A stretch of 64,000 nucleotides of DNA from Actinoplanes sp. NBC_00393 (lineage in GTDB: Bacteria; Actinomycetota; Actinomycetes; Mycobacteriales; Micromonosporaceae). The notes under the pieces were generated by a model. The model saw only the letters and a list, made by a program, of their open reading frames with translations, did not search any database and was not told the DNA's origin. The DNA is taken from assembly GCF_036053395.1 (NCBI RefSeq), contig NZ_CP107942.1:62001-126000 (forward strand). Direction: 5' to 3'. Below, piece after piece: positions 17,953 to 26,730 of the stretch (its first letter is position 1; each line of letters starts with the position of its first letter). The position numbers and the translations under genes are program-made.

Positions 17953-18216
17953 GTGGACCACCGGTGGCATGAACTCCGTCAGCTGTTGAATAAGTGGGAC
18001 TTCATCGGCGTCTTCGATCCTGAAACCAACACCGACGAGTACGACTGCATGATCTCGCCTCTGCTCCGCCGCCTGGCCGCGGGCGAGGACACCGACGCCA
18101 TCCAGCAGTTCCTTAATGACGAACCTGCCGATCACTTCGGCATGTCAGTCGATCCGGACGAGACGAACCTTGTGGCGGAGCAATTGACTACCTGGTGGCG
18201 TGCCTCCGCGGGATAG
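17953..18216 (+). CDS. Small acidic hypothetical protein, immunity-protein-like
   Basis: From GTG 17953 the 87 residues read WHELRQLLNKWDFIGV, then DEYDCMISPLLRRLAAGED, then DHFGMSVDP, then TTWW. This is a recognisable small actinobacterial family (DEYDxxxxPLLxxL, HFG) often seen near toxin or immunity genes; its function is not known to me. The frame is open from 17848, so a longer form is possible. Confidence 0.5.
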   Translation: MDHRWHELRQLLNKWDFIGVFDPETNTDEYDCMISPLLRRLAAGEDTDAIQQFLNDEPADHFGMSVDPDETNLVAEQLTTWWRASAG

Positions 18217-18300
18217 CCCGGCGCGGACAGCGGCAAATCAGGATGCCTCCGGCGGACCCTTCGGGGATCATGGCGTCGTGGTGACCTGCGTTGGGACGAC

Positions 18301-18762
18301 GTGAAGCAATGGTTCGACCCGACGGAGAACGGCAGCGCCCCGGACGTAGTCGTGGCGGATACGGCGTTGGCCGATTGGCAACTCCTCCTTGGCCTGGTCC
18401 GCTCGCACGGATGGCGGTGCGAGTACAACCGCGGTGACCGGGTGATGCCGGTACCGAAATCCGCGAGCGGCCTTTTCGTTTTCGAGCCCGGCGAGCCGAG
18501 GACGCTGTTAACGGTGTGGCCCGATCCCAGCCTGGAGTGGATCATAAGGCCGTACGCCGAGGAAGAAATCCTCAGCGACGTCGACCTCCACCAAATCCAA
18601 GGCCAGGAACGGCTGGATGCGTTCTGCCAACTCTTGCGGACTTTGGGCGATGCACTCCAGAAAGACGTCTGCGTGTACAGCGAAGGCGACAACACCTACC
18701 CACCGATGATCGCCTACCTCGTGGCGGCCGACCGTGTCGTCTTCCTCGCCGACCCTGGGTGA
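18301..18762 (+). CDS. Hypothetical protein, immunity-protein-like
   Basis: The GTG start gives 153 residues: an acidic, Trp-containing protein (KQWFDPTENG; ADWQLLLGLVRSHGW; GLFVFEPGEPRTL; SLEWIIRPYAEEEIL). Size, acidity and the tandem of unrelated small acidic genes here are typical of SUKH-like or other immunity-protein arrays, but no toxin gene is present. Function unassigned. Confidence 0.55.
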   Translation: MKQWFDPTENGSAPDVVVADTALADWQLLLGLVRSHGWRCEYNRGDRVMPVPKSASGLFVFEPGEPRTLLTVWPDPSLEWIIRPYAEEEILSDVDLHQIQGQERLDAFCQLLRTLGDALQKDVCVYSEGDNTYPPMIAYLVAADRVVFLADPG

Positions 18763-18946
18763 AACATCGACCGGCCGAGCTTTCATCGCGGCAAATGAGC
18801 GCGTTGCTTTGGCGGCGATTGCGAGCCGTTGCAGCAGTCGGCCCTGCGATTTCATGCCATGATAAACGCGCCTTAAAGATTACATCTTACTCGATCAGTG
18901 ATCGCATTGCTTCGACCCGCGCTCTCGATTATGAGTTGATGGCGAA
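18763..18946. other. Low-GC spacer upstream of deaminase gene
   Basis: The stretch is clearly poorer in GC than neighbours (for example TTAAAGATTACATC) and has no ORF. It is likely the promoter of the deaminase gene and a sign that the gene was acquired from elsewhere. Confidence 0.35.
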
Positions 18947-19783
18947 GTGGATGCAGAATTTCGCAGGCGGTTCATGCGCCTCGCCGTGGATGAGGCACTT
19001 AAATCACCCGAGGGCCAGCCGCGCGTCGGAGTAGTCATCGCGCGCAACCTAGAAGTTCTGTGCTCCGGCTCCCGCGGGGAGATGCCAGGCGGATTACACG
19101 CCGAGCAGGTCGCGCTCAAAAAGGCGAACGATCAGGGTATCAGCCTTCATGGCGCAACGGCGTTCACCACTCTGGAGCCTTGCTCCAATTCGCGCACCGG
19201 CCGGGTCCCTTGCGCGGACCTTTTGGTCGGAGCGGGAGTATCGGACGTATACATTGGCAGATACGATATTAACCCTCAGGTATACCGGTTGGGCTGGCGG
19301 GCCCTGGTTGACAATGGTATCCATTGCTGGGATTTCGACGCCGACTTCCGAGATGAGTTGGAGTTAATCACCGCCCGCTTCGAGGGCTTCTTCCTTCGTC
19401 GGAACGGCCTCGAAGGGGTCGCAAAGTTCGACCACACGCAAAATGGTGGACAGTACGTTTTCTCCGTCGATGAGAGCATCGACTCACCATGCTGGAATAC
19501 GCGCTGGGGGACTTGTGGTGCCGACTCGGTGTATGCGAACGCGGGACACCCCGGCGTGGTGGCCCTTGCTCGGTACGCAAGGAAGTTCGACGAAATAGAC
19601 GACCCGGACGCACTGGATTACGGCAGCCACTTTGCCAAAGTAGGTATTGGCGACATCGCGGTTTTCCGGAATAATACGGGGCATGTCCTATGCCAAGTCC
19701 TCGACGTCGAACCGACGGTCGATTACGGTGGCGGTCCTCATGTTTCCGTCAAGATTGCTTACCAGATTCGACTCCGGAACTGA
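18947..19783 (+). CDS. CMP/dCMP-deaminase-fold protein with unknown C-terminal domain
   Basis: The 278 residues begin with a RibD/dCMP-type zinc deaminase domain: HAEQVAL (His51, Glu53) and EPCSNSRTGRVPCADLL (Cys79, Cys89). Residues 150-278 form a second domain that I do not recognise (WGTCGADSVY, DYGSHFAKVGIGDIAVF, LDVEPTVDYGG). It lacks the RibD reductase domain, so a riboflavin role is unlikely; a nucleotide-modifying or base-deaminating accessory enzyme is more likely. Codon use and GC are lower than in its neighbours, which suggests transfer. GTG 18947 has only a weak ribosome site. Confidence 0.75.
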   Translation: MDAEFRRRFMRLAVDEALKSPEGQPRVGVVIARNLEVLCSGSRGEMPGGLHAEQVALKKANDQGISLHGATAFTTLEPCSNSRTGRVPCADLLVGAGVSDVYIGRYDINPQVYRLGWRALVDNGIHCWDFDADFRDELELITARFEGFFLRRNGLEGVAKFDHTQNGGQYVFSVDESIDSPCWNTRWGTCGADSVYANAGHPGVVALARYARKFDEIDDPDALDYGSHFAKVGIGDIAVFRNNTGHVLCQVLDVEPTVDYGGGPHVSVKIAYQIRLRN

Positions 19784-20093
19784 ACACCTTTCATTCGCCG
19801 TTGTACTTGATCGTCTCGGGTACGGCCTCGTACACCCGGTTCAAGGTCGGTGATGGGAACGTATAAGGAGGTGGTGGCGACTGGGAGCACGCTGCCGTGT
19901 CGTGCGGGTCTCACGCGGCGCCAGGCCAGCTACCGGCGGCCAGGCGTATCGCCTCCAGCCGGCCTTCGAGCCGGAGCGGCCCGGCGGCGTCAGGCGGCGG
20001 GCGGCGAAGAACTCGTCCGCGGCGGCGGGCAGCAGCCTGCCGGCACGGTCCGAGTTGGGCGAAGCTGGCCGCCGGCTTCCGCCGGAACGCTCG
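19784..20093. other. Intergenic region, nothing recognised
   Basis: Open frames here are in-frame extensions of the next gene or antisense shadows with Arg-rich composition. GC rises sharply from 19880 on, marking the right border of the low-GC island. Confidence 0.35.
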
Positions 20094-20360
20094 TCAGAAC
20101 CCCCGCTCGAAGCCCGCTTCCCGCTCCTCGAGTTCGGCCACGACGTAGCGCACCGCTCCGAGCTCCACCTCGGCCCCTTCCCGCATCAGTTCGCTGTGGA
20201 TGCGCAGCGCGTCCCACTCCTCGTATTCGCTGGCCATCTCAGCGATCAGGTCGTACTCGTCCTGGGTTCTCGGCGGGAACACCAGTGCGGGATCGTCGGG
20301 TCGATCCTCGTCGTAGACCGGGATGTAGACCGGCTCCGCGGGATCGTCGTCGTAGACCAC
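20094..20360 (-). CDS. Small very acidic hypothetical protein
   Basis: GTG 20360 is preceded by GAGGAGG at good spacing. The 88 residues are strongly acidic (YDDDPAEPVYIPVYDEDRPD; ELEEREAGF). It is divergent from the response-regulator-like gene. No family recognised; the strong ribosome site and acidic composition make it a real gene. Confidence 0.6.
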   Translation of the reverse strand: MVYDDDPAEPVYIPVYDEDRPDDPALVFPPRTQDEYDLIAEMASEYEEWDALRIHSELMREGAEVELGAVRYVVAELEEREAGFERGF

Positions 20361-20546
20361 GATGTCCTCCTCTGTCGCCTGGTCTCGACGGTAGGGAGCG
20401 GCGGGGACGCGGGTCCACGACGTTGTCCCGGCATAGTTATGACTTCGGATGACAGGTTGCTGCCATACGATCGGGGGTCGTCACCTCGATCCACGCCACC
20501 TACGCTGATGGCCTGTTCCGCCGGTGAGGAAGGAAGCCGGGCGCCC

Positions 20547-21167
20547 GTGCCGGTCGAAATCGCCGTAATGGACCCGCTGCCGATGTTCGCGGAAGGGGTC
20601 GTGCACGCGCTGGCCACCGCCCACATGGCGGCGGAGGCACCCGCCGACCTGCTGGGGTGGGCGAACAGCCGGGAATCCGCCGTCGTCGTGATGACCGTGG
20701 CGGCCCCGCACCACTGGGAGCCGATCCATCGACTTGTCGCCGGCGGCCACCGGGTGGTGGTCCTGCTCGACGACGAGAACGGCCCGCTCGGCGCCCACGC
20801 GGTGCGGGCGGGCGCCCGGGCGGTGCTGTCCCGGGCGGCCACTGGCGGCACCCTGCTGCGGACGATCGAGGCGGTGCTCGACGGCCAGGTGCTCATGCCG
20901 GTCGCGGTGGCGGCCGGGATCGCGGCGGCCACCACCGGCGCCGCTGGCGGCACCCTGACCACCGACCAGGTGTCGTGGCTGGAAGCGCTCGCGGCCGGCG
21001 GTACGGTCGCGCAGCTCGCCGAGCGGGTCGGCTATTCCGAGCGGGCCATGTTCCGGCTGTTGCAGGACGTTTACCGCAGGATGGGCGCGGCGAACCGGCT
21101 TCAGGCCATCATGAAGGCGCAACAGCAGGGGCTGCTGCGGACGGTCGACCCCTCAGCCGCCCGGTAG
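20547..21167 (+). CDS. Receiver-like/LuxR-type DNA-binding regulator
   Basis: The 206 residues from GTG 20547 (ATG 20508 also possible) begin VEIAVMDPLPMFAEGVVHAL like a NarL/FixJ receiver, then VVLLDDENGPLGAHAVRAGARAVLSRAATGG, and end with a LuxR-type helix-turn-helix (WLEALAAGGTVAQLAERVGYSERAMFRLLQDVYRRM). The phosphoacceptor aspartate region is not canonical, so it may not be phosphorylated. It converges on the STAND gene, overlapping its 3' end by 15 bp. It probably regulates this locus. Confidence 0.75.
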   Translation: MPVEIAVMDPLPMFAEGVVHALATAHMAAEAPADLLGWANSRESAVVVMTVAAPHHWEPIHRLVAGGHRVVVLLDDENGPLGAHAVRAGARAVLSRAATGGTLLRTIEAVLDGQVLMPVAVAAGIAAATTGAAGGTLTTDQVSWLEALAAGGTVAQLAERVGYSERAMFRLLQDVYRRMGAANRLQAIMKAQQQGLLRTVDPSAAR

Positions 21168-24100
21168 CGCCGCGAGGACCGGCCGCAGCTGCCCGCGCGG
21201 CCGGCCGGTCGCGTCCAGCGCCTCCACCAACACCACCATCCGGTCGACGAGCGCCGGAGCCGGATCATGCTGCGCGGCACGTGCGTCGCGCACGGCGGCC
21301 ACGGCCGACTCGAGGCCGCCGGCGCCGTCCAGCGCAAGCCCGCACAGCGCGAAGGCCAGGAAGTCGTAGGCGGCGAAGTCGTCCGAATCCGACCCGATCC
21401 GCTCCCGCGCCTCGTCGTGCAGGGCCTCGAAGGCCGCCCTCGATGCCCTGCCGAGGCCCCGCTCGACCAGCGCCGACATCGCCGGGATGATCAGCGACCC
21501 GCCTCTCGGGCGGGGGTAGTGACTCAACCGGCGGATCTCCTTGCCAGCCGAATCAAACCGGCCGTCGCGCAACGCCAGCACGCCCAGCGTCGTGCGGGCC
21601 GCGGTCAGCACGACGAGGTCGTCCAATTCCCGAGCCAGCGCGACGGCGCGGCTGGCGAGCGGCTCGACCCGGTCGAACTTCTTCTCGTCGAACAGCAGGT
21701 CGGCCTCAACGACGAGCCCGGCCGCGAGCGAGGCCCCGCCCTCCTGCGCCGCGACGGCGAGTAACCGGCGGGCGTCCTCGCACTTGCCGGTCTCCGAGTA
21801 CCACCGGGCGAGCTTGGTGCGCAGGGCCGCGACACGGGTGGCGGCGAAGGCACGGTCGGTCGCGCGGCGCGAGAAGCCCTCCAGCGACGGTACGCTCAAC
21901 GCCTCGAGCGCCAGCGCCATCGCCGCCCGGAAGCCCCCGTGCCGGCGGTGGCAGTCGGCCAGCCCTTCCAGCGCGCCCATCCGGGTCACCAGGTCGCCGC
22001 GGCGGGTGGCCTCGTCACGCGCCAGCTCGTAGTAGCCCGCCGCCTCCACGGTGCGGTGGAACGTCAGGTTGAGCGAGGCAAAGTCTACGTAAATCCGCAG
22101 CCGATTGCGGTCGTCGCCGCGGGCCTTGGCACTGCCCAGCGCGCGGCCGAACGCCTGGTCGGCCTCGGCGAAGCGGCCCTGAGCCCGGTGGATCTCGCCG
22201 AGCGCGATGTCGTTGCACATCTCCAGGTGCGCGTCCCCGAGCTGCTCGTGCAGCGTCGTTCGCTGCTCCAGCAGCAGGTGGCGGGCGTTCCACGGGCCGA
22301 CGATCCTATCGATGCCCTCGACGACGGAGTACGCCGACCGCCACTGACCGGCGCGCAGCAACGCACCGAGTTCCGCGAAATGGATCCGAAGGTCGCCGAC
22401 CTCGGCGGGCTTCCTGGTCCGCAGCTTGGTCAGGCGGTTGGCCGCCCGGCACAGCAGGTCCACCCGCTGCCCCGCGCCATCGGCACGCTCCGCCATCCGC
22501 TCCAGCACCACGTCGGCGTCGTCCTCCGGCAGCCAGTACCGCCGATCCTCGGAACGGTAGACCACCCGTCTAGCCTCGAGCCAGGACAGCGCGTCCGTCA
22601 GGGTTTCCGGATCTTCGGACTCCGGGCCGAGCGCCACGATGGTGGCCGCCTCGACCGGCGTGCTTAGCGCCGCCACCGCCTCCAGAACCGCCGTTCGCGT
22701 TTCGGTCAGGCAGTCGAGCAGCGCCCGCACGATGGTGTCCGGCACGTCGTCCGCGGGTCCGGTAAGCAGCCCCTCGATGAACCGCCGGACGTTCAAGCGG
22801 TCATCGAGAAACTTGGTGGCGAAGAGCAGCTCGGCATTGCGGGGGTTACCCTGCACTCCGGCCCAGAAGTGCCCCTGCCATCGCTTGTCCGAGCGCCGCA
22901 CCCCCAGCATGTCGTCCGGGTCGATCACCTCCAAGAACTCCAGGAAGGCGGGCGGTTCCAGCCGGTCGAGACCGAACTCCGCGCCGTGGCGCTGCCAGAA
23001 CCGGTGCCCCGGCGAGATCAGCTCCCGGCGCGTCGCCAGCAGCACCACGACCCGGTGATCGGGGTGTTGGTCGATCATCTCGAGGGCCTCGTCGAGGTCC
23101 ACGTCGGCCAGCCGCCCTGATCGGGGATCGAGCAGGTGCTCGGCGCCGTCGACGGCGATCACCACCGGCCGCTCCCCCAGCTCGTCCAGCGCATTCTCCA
23201 GGGCGACGAAAGAGGCGGGTGCGGCCGGCCGCTCCTGCTTCACGCCCCCGCGCAGCACCTTCTCGAGGTACCCGGTCAGGGTCCTGAGGTCGAGCCGACA
23301 GTGCGCGGTCACTTCGTGCGGGACAACCGTCGGCCCGCCGATCCAGCGCTCGTGGAGCACCCGGTCGAGTAGGACCGACTTCCCGACGCCGCGGGCGCCG
23401 CGCAGGACGGTGACCCCGGGCGGCCCGTCGGTCAGGCGACGGCTTAGTAACTCACTCTCCGCTACTCGGTCCACCATCTGTTGCCGGCTGGCGCGGCCGC
23501 CCCGCCCGCTGGGCCGGGGCTTGGCCACGACGGGGGCAGGCTTGGCTTCGCGCCGGTAGCGTTCGGCCGCCGCCTGGGCGAGCCGGTAGCACCAGACCTT
23601 GGCCTCCCGCTCCTGGCCCGCGGTCAACTTCCGATTCTTCTTCAGGTCGCGCCCGATGTGCAGCAGGGCGCCGGCGACCAATCCCAGCAGGCATTGCTGG
23701 TTCCACTCGGTGACGAAGCCGCTGCCGCGAGCGCTCGACGTGCACGCGTCGCGGGTCGCCGCGGACACCGCCCGGTAATAGCGGACCCGCTCGCTCGCCG
23801 CCCGGTCCCGTGGATCCACGAACACGGTGATCAGTTCGTCACGCAGCGCGGGCGCCAGGTACTGCCATTCGTCGAGCGCCAGCGTGACCAGCAGATGCAT
23901 CGGATCCCGGGCCAGCGGGGCGTTCAGCCGGAACCGGTCATAGTCGATCAGCACGTAGTCGCCGGGCTTGCCCGAGACCAGGATGTTGCGGGCGTTGAGA
24001 TCGCCGTGCGCCCTGCCGATCAGCAGCTTGCGCAGCTCGGTGCCGGACTCCGGGCCAGTCAGCAGGTCGGCTGGGTTCGTGCCGCCGAGGTCGGGGCCGT

Positions 24101-24674
24101 ACCGGTGCACCCAAGCCACGGCGGTGTCGCGCCGTTCCTTGCGGCCCACCATCGCGCCGAGCACCGCACCGACGGTGACCAGCCGCGGGTCCGAGCTGAT
24201 CTCCCAGCTGTTGTCGTTCCACTCCGCGATGACGGATTGCATGATCACCTGGCAGGCCTTGCGGAAGCCCTTCATTCCGAGCAGATCCTCCAACGGCCGG
24301 GAAGCCGACAGCTCGCCGTACGCCAGCCGCTGGAAGACCGCGCTCGACCGTCCCGCCTGTACCACTGGCTCCACGACCTCGACCAGGTGCCGTTGGCGAA
24401 ACTGTGGGTCGGACTTGTTCCACGCCTCGCGCAGGCTCAGCACCTTTTGGTTGACGTGGGGTGGATCCACGAACTTAAGCACCAGCTGATCGTGCGCCGA
24501 GCCGTCCTTGCGGACCACCAGGGCGACCGGGCTGCCGCTGCGACCCAGGTTGAACCACCGGATGTGCTCCAGCGTGAAAGAGGTCGCCTCTAGGCCGTGG
24601 GCCAGCGCCCGGGCGCCAACCTCGCCAAGCATCTGAGCCCACGGTTCCCACTGCTCGAGCCGGCTTTCCGTCAT
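21153..24674 (-). CDS. Kinase-like domain + STAND NTPase + TPR protein (candidate conflict-system core)
   Basis: The protein has 1173 residues. Residues 1-380 form an aminoglycoside-phosphotransferase/kinase-like domain with HGDLNARNIL (223-232) and VLIDYDRF (241-248). A STAND-type NTPase follows with Walker A GARGVGKS (426-433), Walker B PVVIAVDG (503-510) and VVVLLATRREL. From about 740 to the end there are helical TPR-like repeats. The N-terminal module resembles the ternary-complex-associated kinase-like domains (TCAD) described by computational work on NTP-dependent conflict systems; that match is from memory. Inference: a sensor whose TPR arm detects a trigger and whose NTPase switches an effector. 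The divergent membrane protein 93 bp away is the best effector candidate. Confidence 0.8.
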   Translation of the reverse strand: MTESRLEQWEPWAQMLGEVGARALAHGLEATSFTLEHIRWFNLGRSGSPVALVVRKDGSAHDQLVLKFVDPPHVNQKVLSLREAWNKSDPQFRQRHLVEVVEPVVQAGRSSAVFQRLAYGELSASRPLEDLLGMKGFRKACQVIMQSVIAEWNDNSWEISSDPRLVTVGAVLGAMVGRKERRDTAVAWVHRYGPDLGGTNPADLLTGPESGTELRKLLIGRAHGDLNARNILVSGKPGDYVLIDYDRFRLNAPLARDPMHLLVTLALDEWQYLAPALRDELITVFVDPRDRAASERVRYYRAVSAATRDACTSSARGSGFVTEWNQQCLLGLVAGALLHIGRDLKKNRKLTAGQEREAKVWCYRLAQAAAERYRREAKPAPVVAKPRPSGRGGRASRQQMVDRVAESELLSRRLTDGPPGVTVLRGARGVGKSVLLDRVLHERWIGGPTVVPHEVTAHCRLDLRTLTGYLEKVLRGGVKQERPAAPASFVALENALDELGERPVVIAVDGAEHLLDPRSGRLADVDLDEALEMIDQHPDHRVVVLLATRRELISPGHRFWQRHGAEFGLDRLEPPAFLEFLEVIDPDDMLGVRRSDKRWQGHFWAGVQGNPRNAELLFATKFLDDRLNVRRFIEGLLTGPADDVPDTIVRALLDCLTETRTAVLEAVAALSTPVEAATIVALGPESEDPETLTDALSWLEARRVVYRSEDRRYWLPEDDADVVLERMAERADGAGQRVDLLCRAANRLTKLRTRKPAEVGDLRIHFAELGALLRAGQWRSAYSVVEGIDRIVGPWNARHLLLEQRTTLHEQLGDAHLEMCNDIALGEIHRAQGRFAEADQAFGRALGSAKARGDDRNRLRIYVDFASLNLTFHRTVEAAGYYELARDEATRRGDLVTRMGALEGLADCHRRHGGFRAAMALALEALSVPSLEGFSRRATDRAFAATRVAALRTKLARWYSETGKCEDARRLLAVAAQEGGASLAAGLVVEADLLFDEKKFDRVEPLASRAVALARELDDLVVLTAARTTLGVLALRDGRFDSAGKEIRRLSHYPRPRGGSLIIPAMSALVERGLGRASRAAFEALHDEARERIGSDSDDFAAYDFLAFALCGLALDGAGGLESAVAAVRDARAAQHDPAPALVDRMVVLVEALDATGRPRGQLRPVLAALPGG

Positions 24675-24767
24675 GCCCTCGCCTTTCCCCAGAGAGGAAT
24701 TACCGTCAATCTAGAGACGGCGGGCCATCGATTGAAGTGACTGATTATGCACGTGGAGGACGGCGGC

Positions 24768-25259
24768 ATGGCGGAAGACGTCCCGGATGCGGTCAAGCTG
24801 CGCAAGGACCTCCTGTGGGGCTTGTACACGGACTTGCAGGCGCACGCCCGGCACGCCGAGACCTTGCGCTCCACCGTTGTCAACTTCATGGTCGTGATCG
24901 CTTCGGTCCTGGTGGCGGCGGTGGTCCGGGACGGCAGCGTGGATCGGGCCGACCTGATCCCGTGCGCGATGATCACGATCGTCGGCGCTATCGGGCTGAT
25001 CTTCGCGGCCGGGTACACCGAACTGCACGAACGCAACCGGCGCCGGGCCATGCTGCTGCGCGCCACCCTCGACGACGAACACTTCGCCGGGGAGCCGCGG
25101 TCGATACGCACCCTGCTCGCGACTTCGGACCGCGAACATCAGCAAACCCCGCTCTATCGCTGGACCCGCGGCCTGAGCGGCAGCACCCGACAATTCTGGC
25201 TGCTCCTGCCGGGCCTGCTGCTTGTGGCCGGCATCGCCCTCACCGCCGTATCGCTCTGA
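24768..25259 (+). CDS. Small membrane protein divergent from the STAND gene
   Basis: From ATG 24768 (GGAGG 8 bp before; ATG 24747 is less likely) the 163 residues have a soluble helix (LRKDLLWGLYTDLQAHARHAETL), two adjacent membrane segments (VNFMVVIASVLVAAVV and MITIVGAIGLIFAAGY), a basic cytoplasmic stretch, and a last membrane helix (WLLLPGLLLVAGIALTAV). The shape resembles small membrane effectors of bacterial conflict systems (SLATT-like), though I cannot assign the family. It shares the divergent promoter region with the STAND gene. Confidence 0.65.
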   Translation: MAEDVPDAVKLRKDLLWGLYTDLQAHARHAETLRSTVVNFMVVIASVLVAAVVRDGSVDRADLIPCAMITIVGAIGLIFAAGYTELHERNRRRAMLLRATLDDEHFAGEPRSIRTLLATSDREHQQTPLYRWTRGLSGSTRQFWLLLPGLLLVAGIALTAVSL

Positions 25260-25505
25260 CCGCGGGGCGGTGTACGCGCTGCCGAAGAGCGGCACGCTCA
25301 CCCGTACGGCGTCAGGGCGCGCGGTTAGCCGGCTCGACACTGACAAGCTTGAAGATTTGCTCGTGCTAGCGATCACGCGCGCAGAGAATCACGCCCGGGG
25401 CATGGCGCCATCGGCGCGCCGATGAACGCAACTGAACTCGGCAGTTCAGCGAAGCGTGACGGATCTCCGCCGGCTGGCGCGCACGGTCGGCGGCTAGGCC
25501 GCGTT

Positions 25506-26408
25506 TCATAACGCGCGGAGCCACTGGTTGATGATGGCGATGGTGACGGTGGCTTCGAAGCGGACGGCGAGTTTGTCGTAGCGGGTGGCCATGGCCCGGT
25601 GCTGTTTGAGCTGGCTGATGCCGCATTCCACCGCGTGGCGCAGCCGGTACACCTGCGGGTCGAAGGAGGGTGGCCGCCCGCCTTTGGACCCCTTCGCTTT
25701 GCGGTGCGCGTCCTGGTCGGCCTTGCTCGGGATGCACACCCGGATCCGGCGGCGGCGCGCGTACCCGCGGTTGCCCCGGCTGGTGTATGCCTTGTCGGCC
25801 AGCACCAGGTCGGGCCGGGTCCGTGGCCGGCCGCCGCCGAGCCGGTACACCTTGATCCGTTCCAGCACGGTGATGAACTGCGGGCTGTCCCCGCGTTGCC
25901 CGGCGGTGATCACCATGGCGAGGGTCTTACGGCCCTGCTCGCAGGCCAGATGCGTCTTGGTGGTGAACCCGCCCCGGGACCGGCCCAGCCCGTGATCGTC
26001 AGGCTCGGTCTGCACGCCACCCGGCGGCTCCTTCTGCGCCTGCCCGTCGCGGCGGGCACCGGCGGCGTGCTGATGGGCGCGGCTGATCGTGGAATCGACG
26101 CTCACCGTCCAGTCGATCTTCCCGGCCGCGTCGGCCACCGACTGCAGCCGGGCCAGCAGCTGTGTCCAGGTGCCGTCGCGTTGCCAGCGCCTGAACCAGC
26201 GGTACAAGGTCTGCCAGGGCGGATACACCGGCGGGACATCGCGCCACGGCGAGCCGGTCCGCACCCGCCAGCGGATCCCGTCGATGATGTCCCTGCTGGC
26301 CCATACGCGTGGTCGCCCGCGCCTTGTTTCGACAGGCAGCAGCGGCTGCAGCACCGCCCACTGCGAGTCGGTCAGGTCATGGCGCCTCACTGCCGCTACG
26401 CTCGGCAC
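25506..26408 (-). CDS. IS5-family DDE transposase
   Basis: The single 300-residue ORF from a GTG has an N-terminal DUF4096-like part ([37 protein letters not shown]) and DDE residues in [13 protein letters not shown] (D), [12 protein letters not shown] (D) and [15 protein letters not shown] (E). It is full length with no frameshift, so transposition is possible. Confidence 0.9.
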   Translation of the reverse strand: MPSVAAVRRHDLTDSQWAVLQPLLPVETRRGRPRVWASRDIIDGIRWRVRTGSPWRDVPPVYPPWQTLYRWFRRWQRDGTWTQLLARLQSVADAAGKIDWTVSVDSTISRAHQHAAGARRDGQAQKEPPGGVQTEPDDHGLGRSRGGFTTKTHLACEQGRKTLAMVITAGQRGDSPQFITVLERIKVYRLGGGRPRTRPDLVLADKAYTSRGNRGYARRRRIRVCIPSKADQDAHRKAKGSKGGRPPSFDPQVYRLRHAVECGISQLKQHRAMATRYDKLAVRFEATVTIAIINQWLRAL

Positions 26409-26466
26409 GAGGTCTCCGGTCGGTCTCTGGTTTTGCTTGGTCGCTAAACCACCTACCGGAGACCTC
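26409..26466. repeat. Perfect 12-bp inverted repeat in front of IS5 transposase
   Basis: GAGGTCTCCGGT (26409-26420) and ACCGGAGACCTC (26455-26466) are exact inverted copies, 34 bp apart, ending at the GTG of the transposase. The outer copy is probably the terminal repeat; the inner one may be a second transposase site that lets it repress its own promoter. Confidence 0.6.
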
Positions 26467-26662
26467 TTCAGTTATCGATCACCGCCACGCCGTGACATCG
26501 ATGCCCTTACGAAACACGGGCTAGAAGAGTGCACGTGATCAAGCCGCCGCGAGCGCCTTCCGCTGGCGATCTGCGTGGTCGCTGCGAGACGACGAGGCCA
26601 AGGGACCGCGTCGAAGGCCGGTGCCGGTTGGACTGGTGGGCGTCCCGAACTGACGCTGCGGG

Positions 26663-26667
26663 CGAGC
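26663..26667 (+). repeat. Target-site duplication CGAGC of the IS21 element (left copy)
   Basis: The same five bases follow the right end at 28881-28885. Confidence 0.75.
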
Positions 26668-26730
26668 TGTCAGCGCTTTCTGAAATCTGACCCTCTATGG
26701 GTTCGGGAAAGTTAACCCCCTGACCTGCGG

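Larger units (their letters stand above)
25459..26469 (-). mobile_element. IS5-family insertion sequence (ends approximate)
   Basis: The transposase gene is bounded on the right by ACCGGAGACCTC (26455-26466) and on the left by a weaker copy near 25461 (GGATCTCCGCCGG). I could not find a duplicated target, so the ends are estimates within about 15 bp. Confidence 0.5.

Noticed and set aside
19902..20546. Long N-terminal extension (about 215 residues) of the LuxR-type regulator
   Set aside because: The extension is Arg/Ser-rich, runs opposite the acidic gene with a strong ribosome site, and the receiver-like fold begins only at 20547.
20547..21167. Classic two-component response regulator
   Set aside because: The receiver-like part lacks a clear phosphoacceptor Asp and switch residues, and no histidine kinase lies nearby, so phosphorelay is not claimed.
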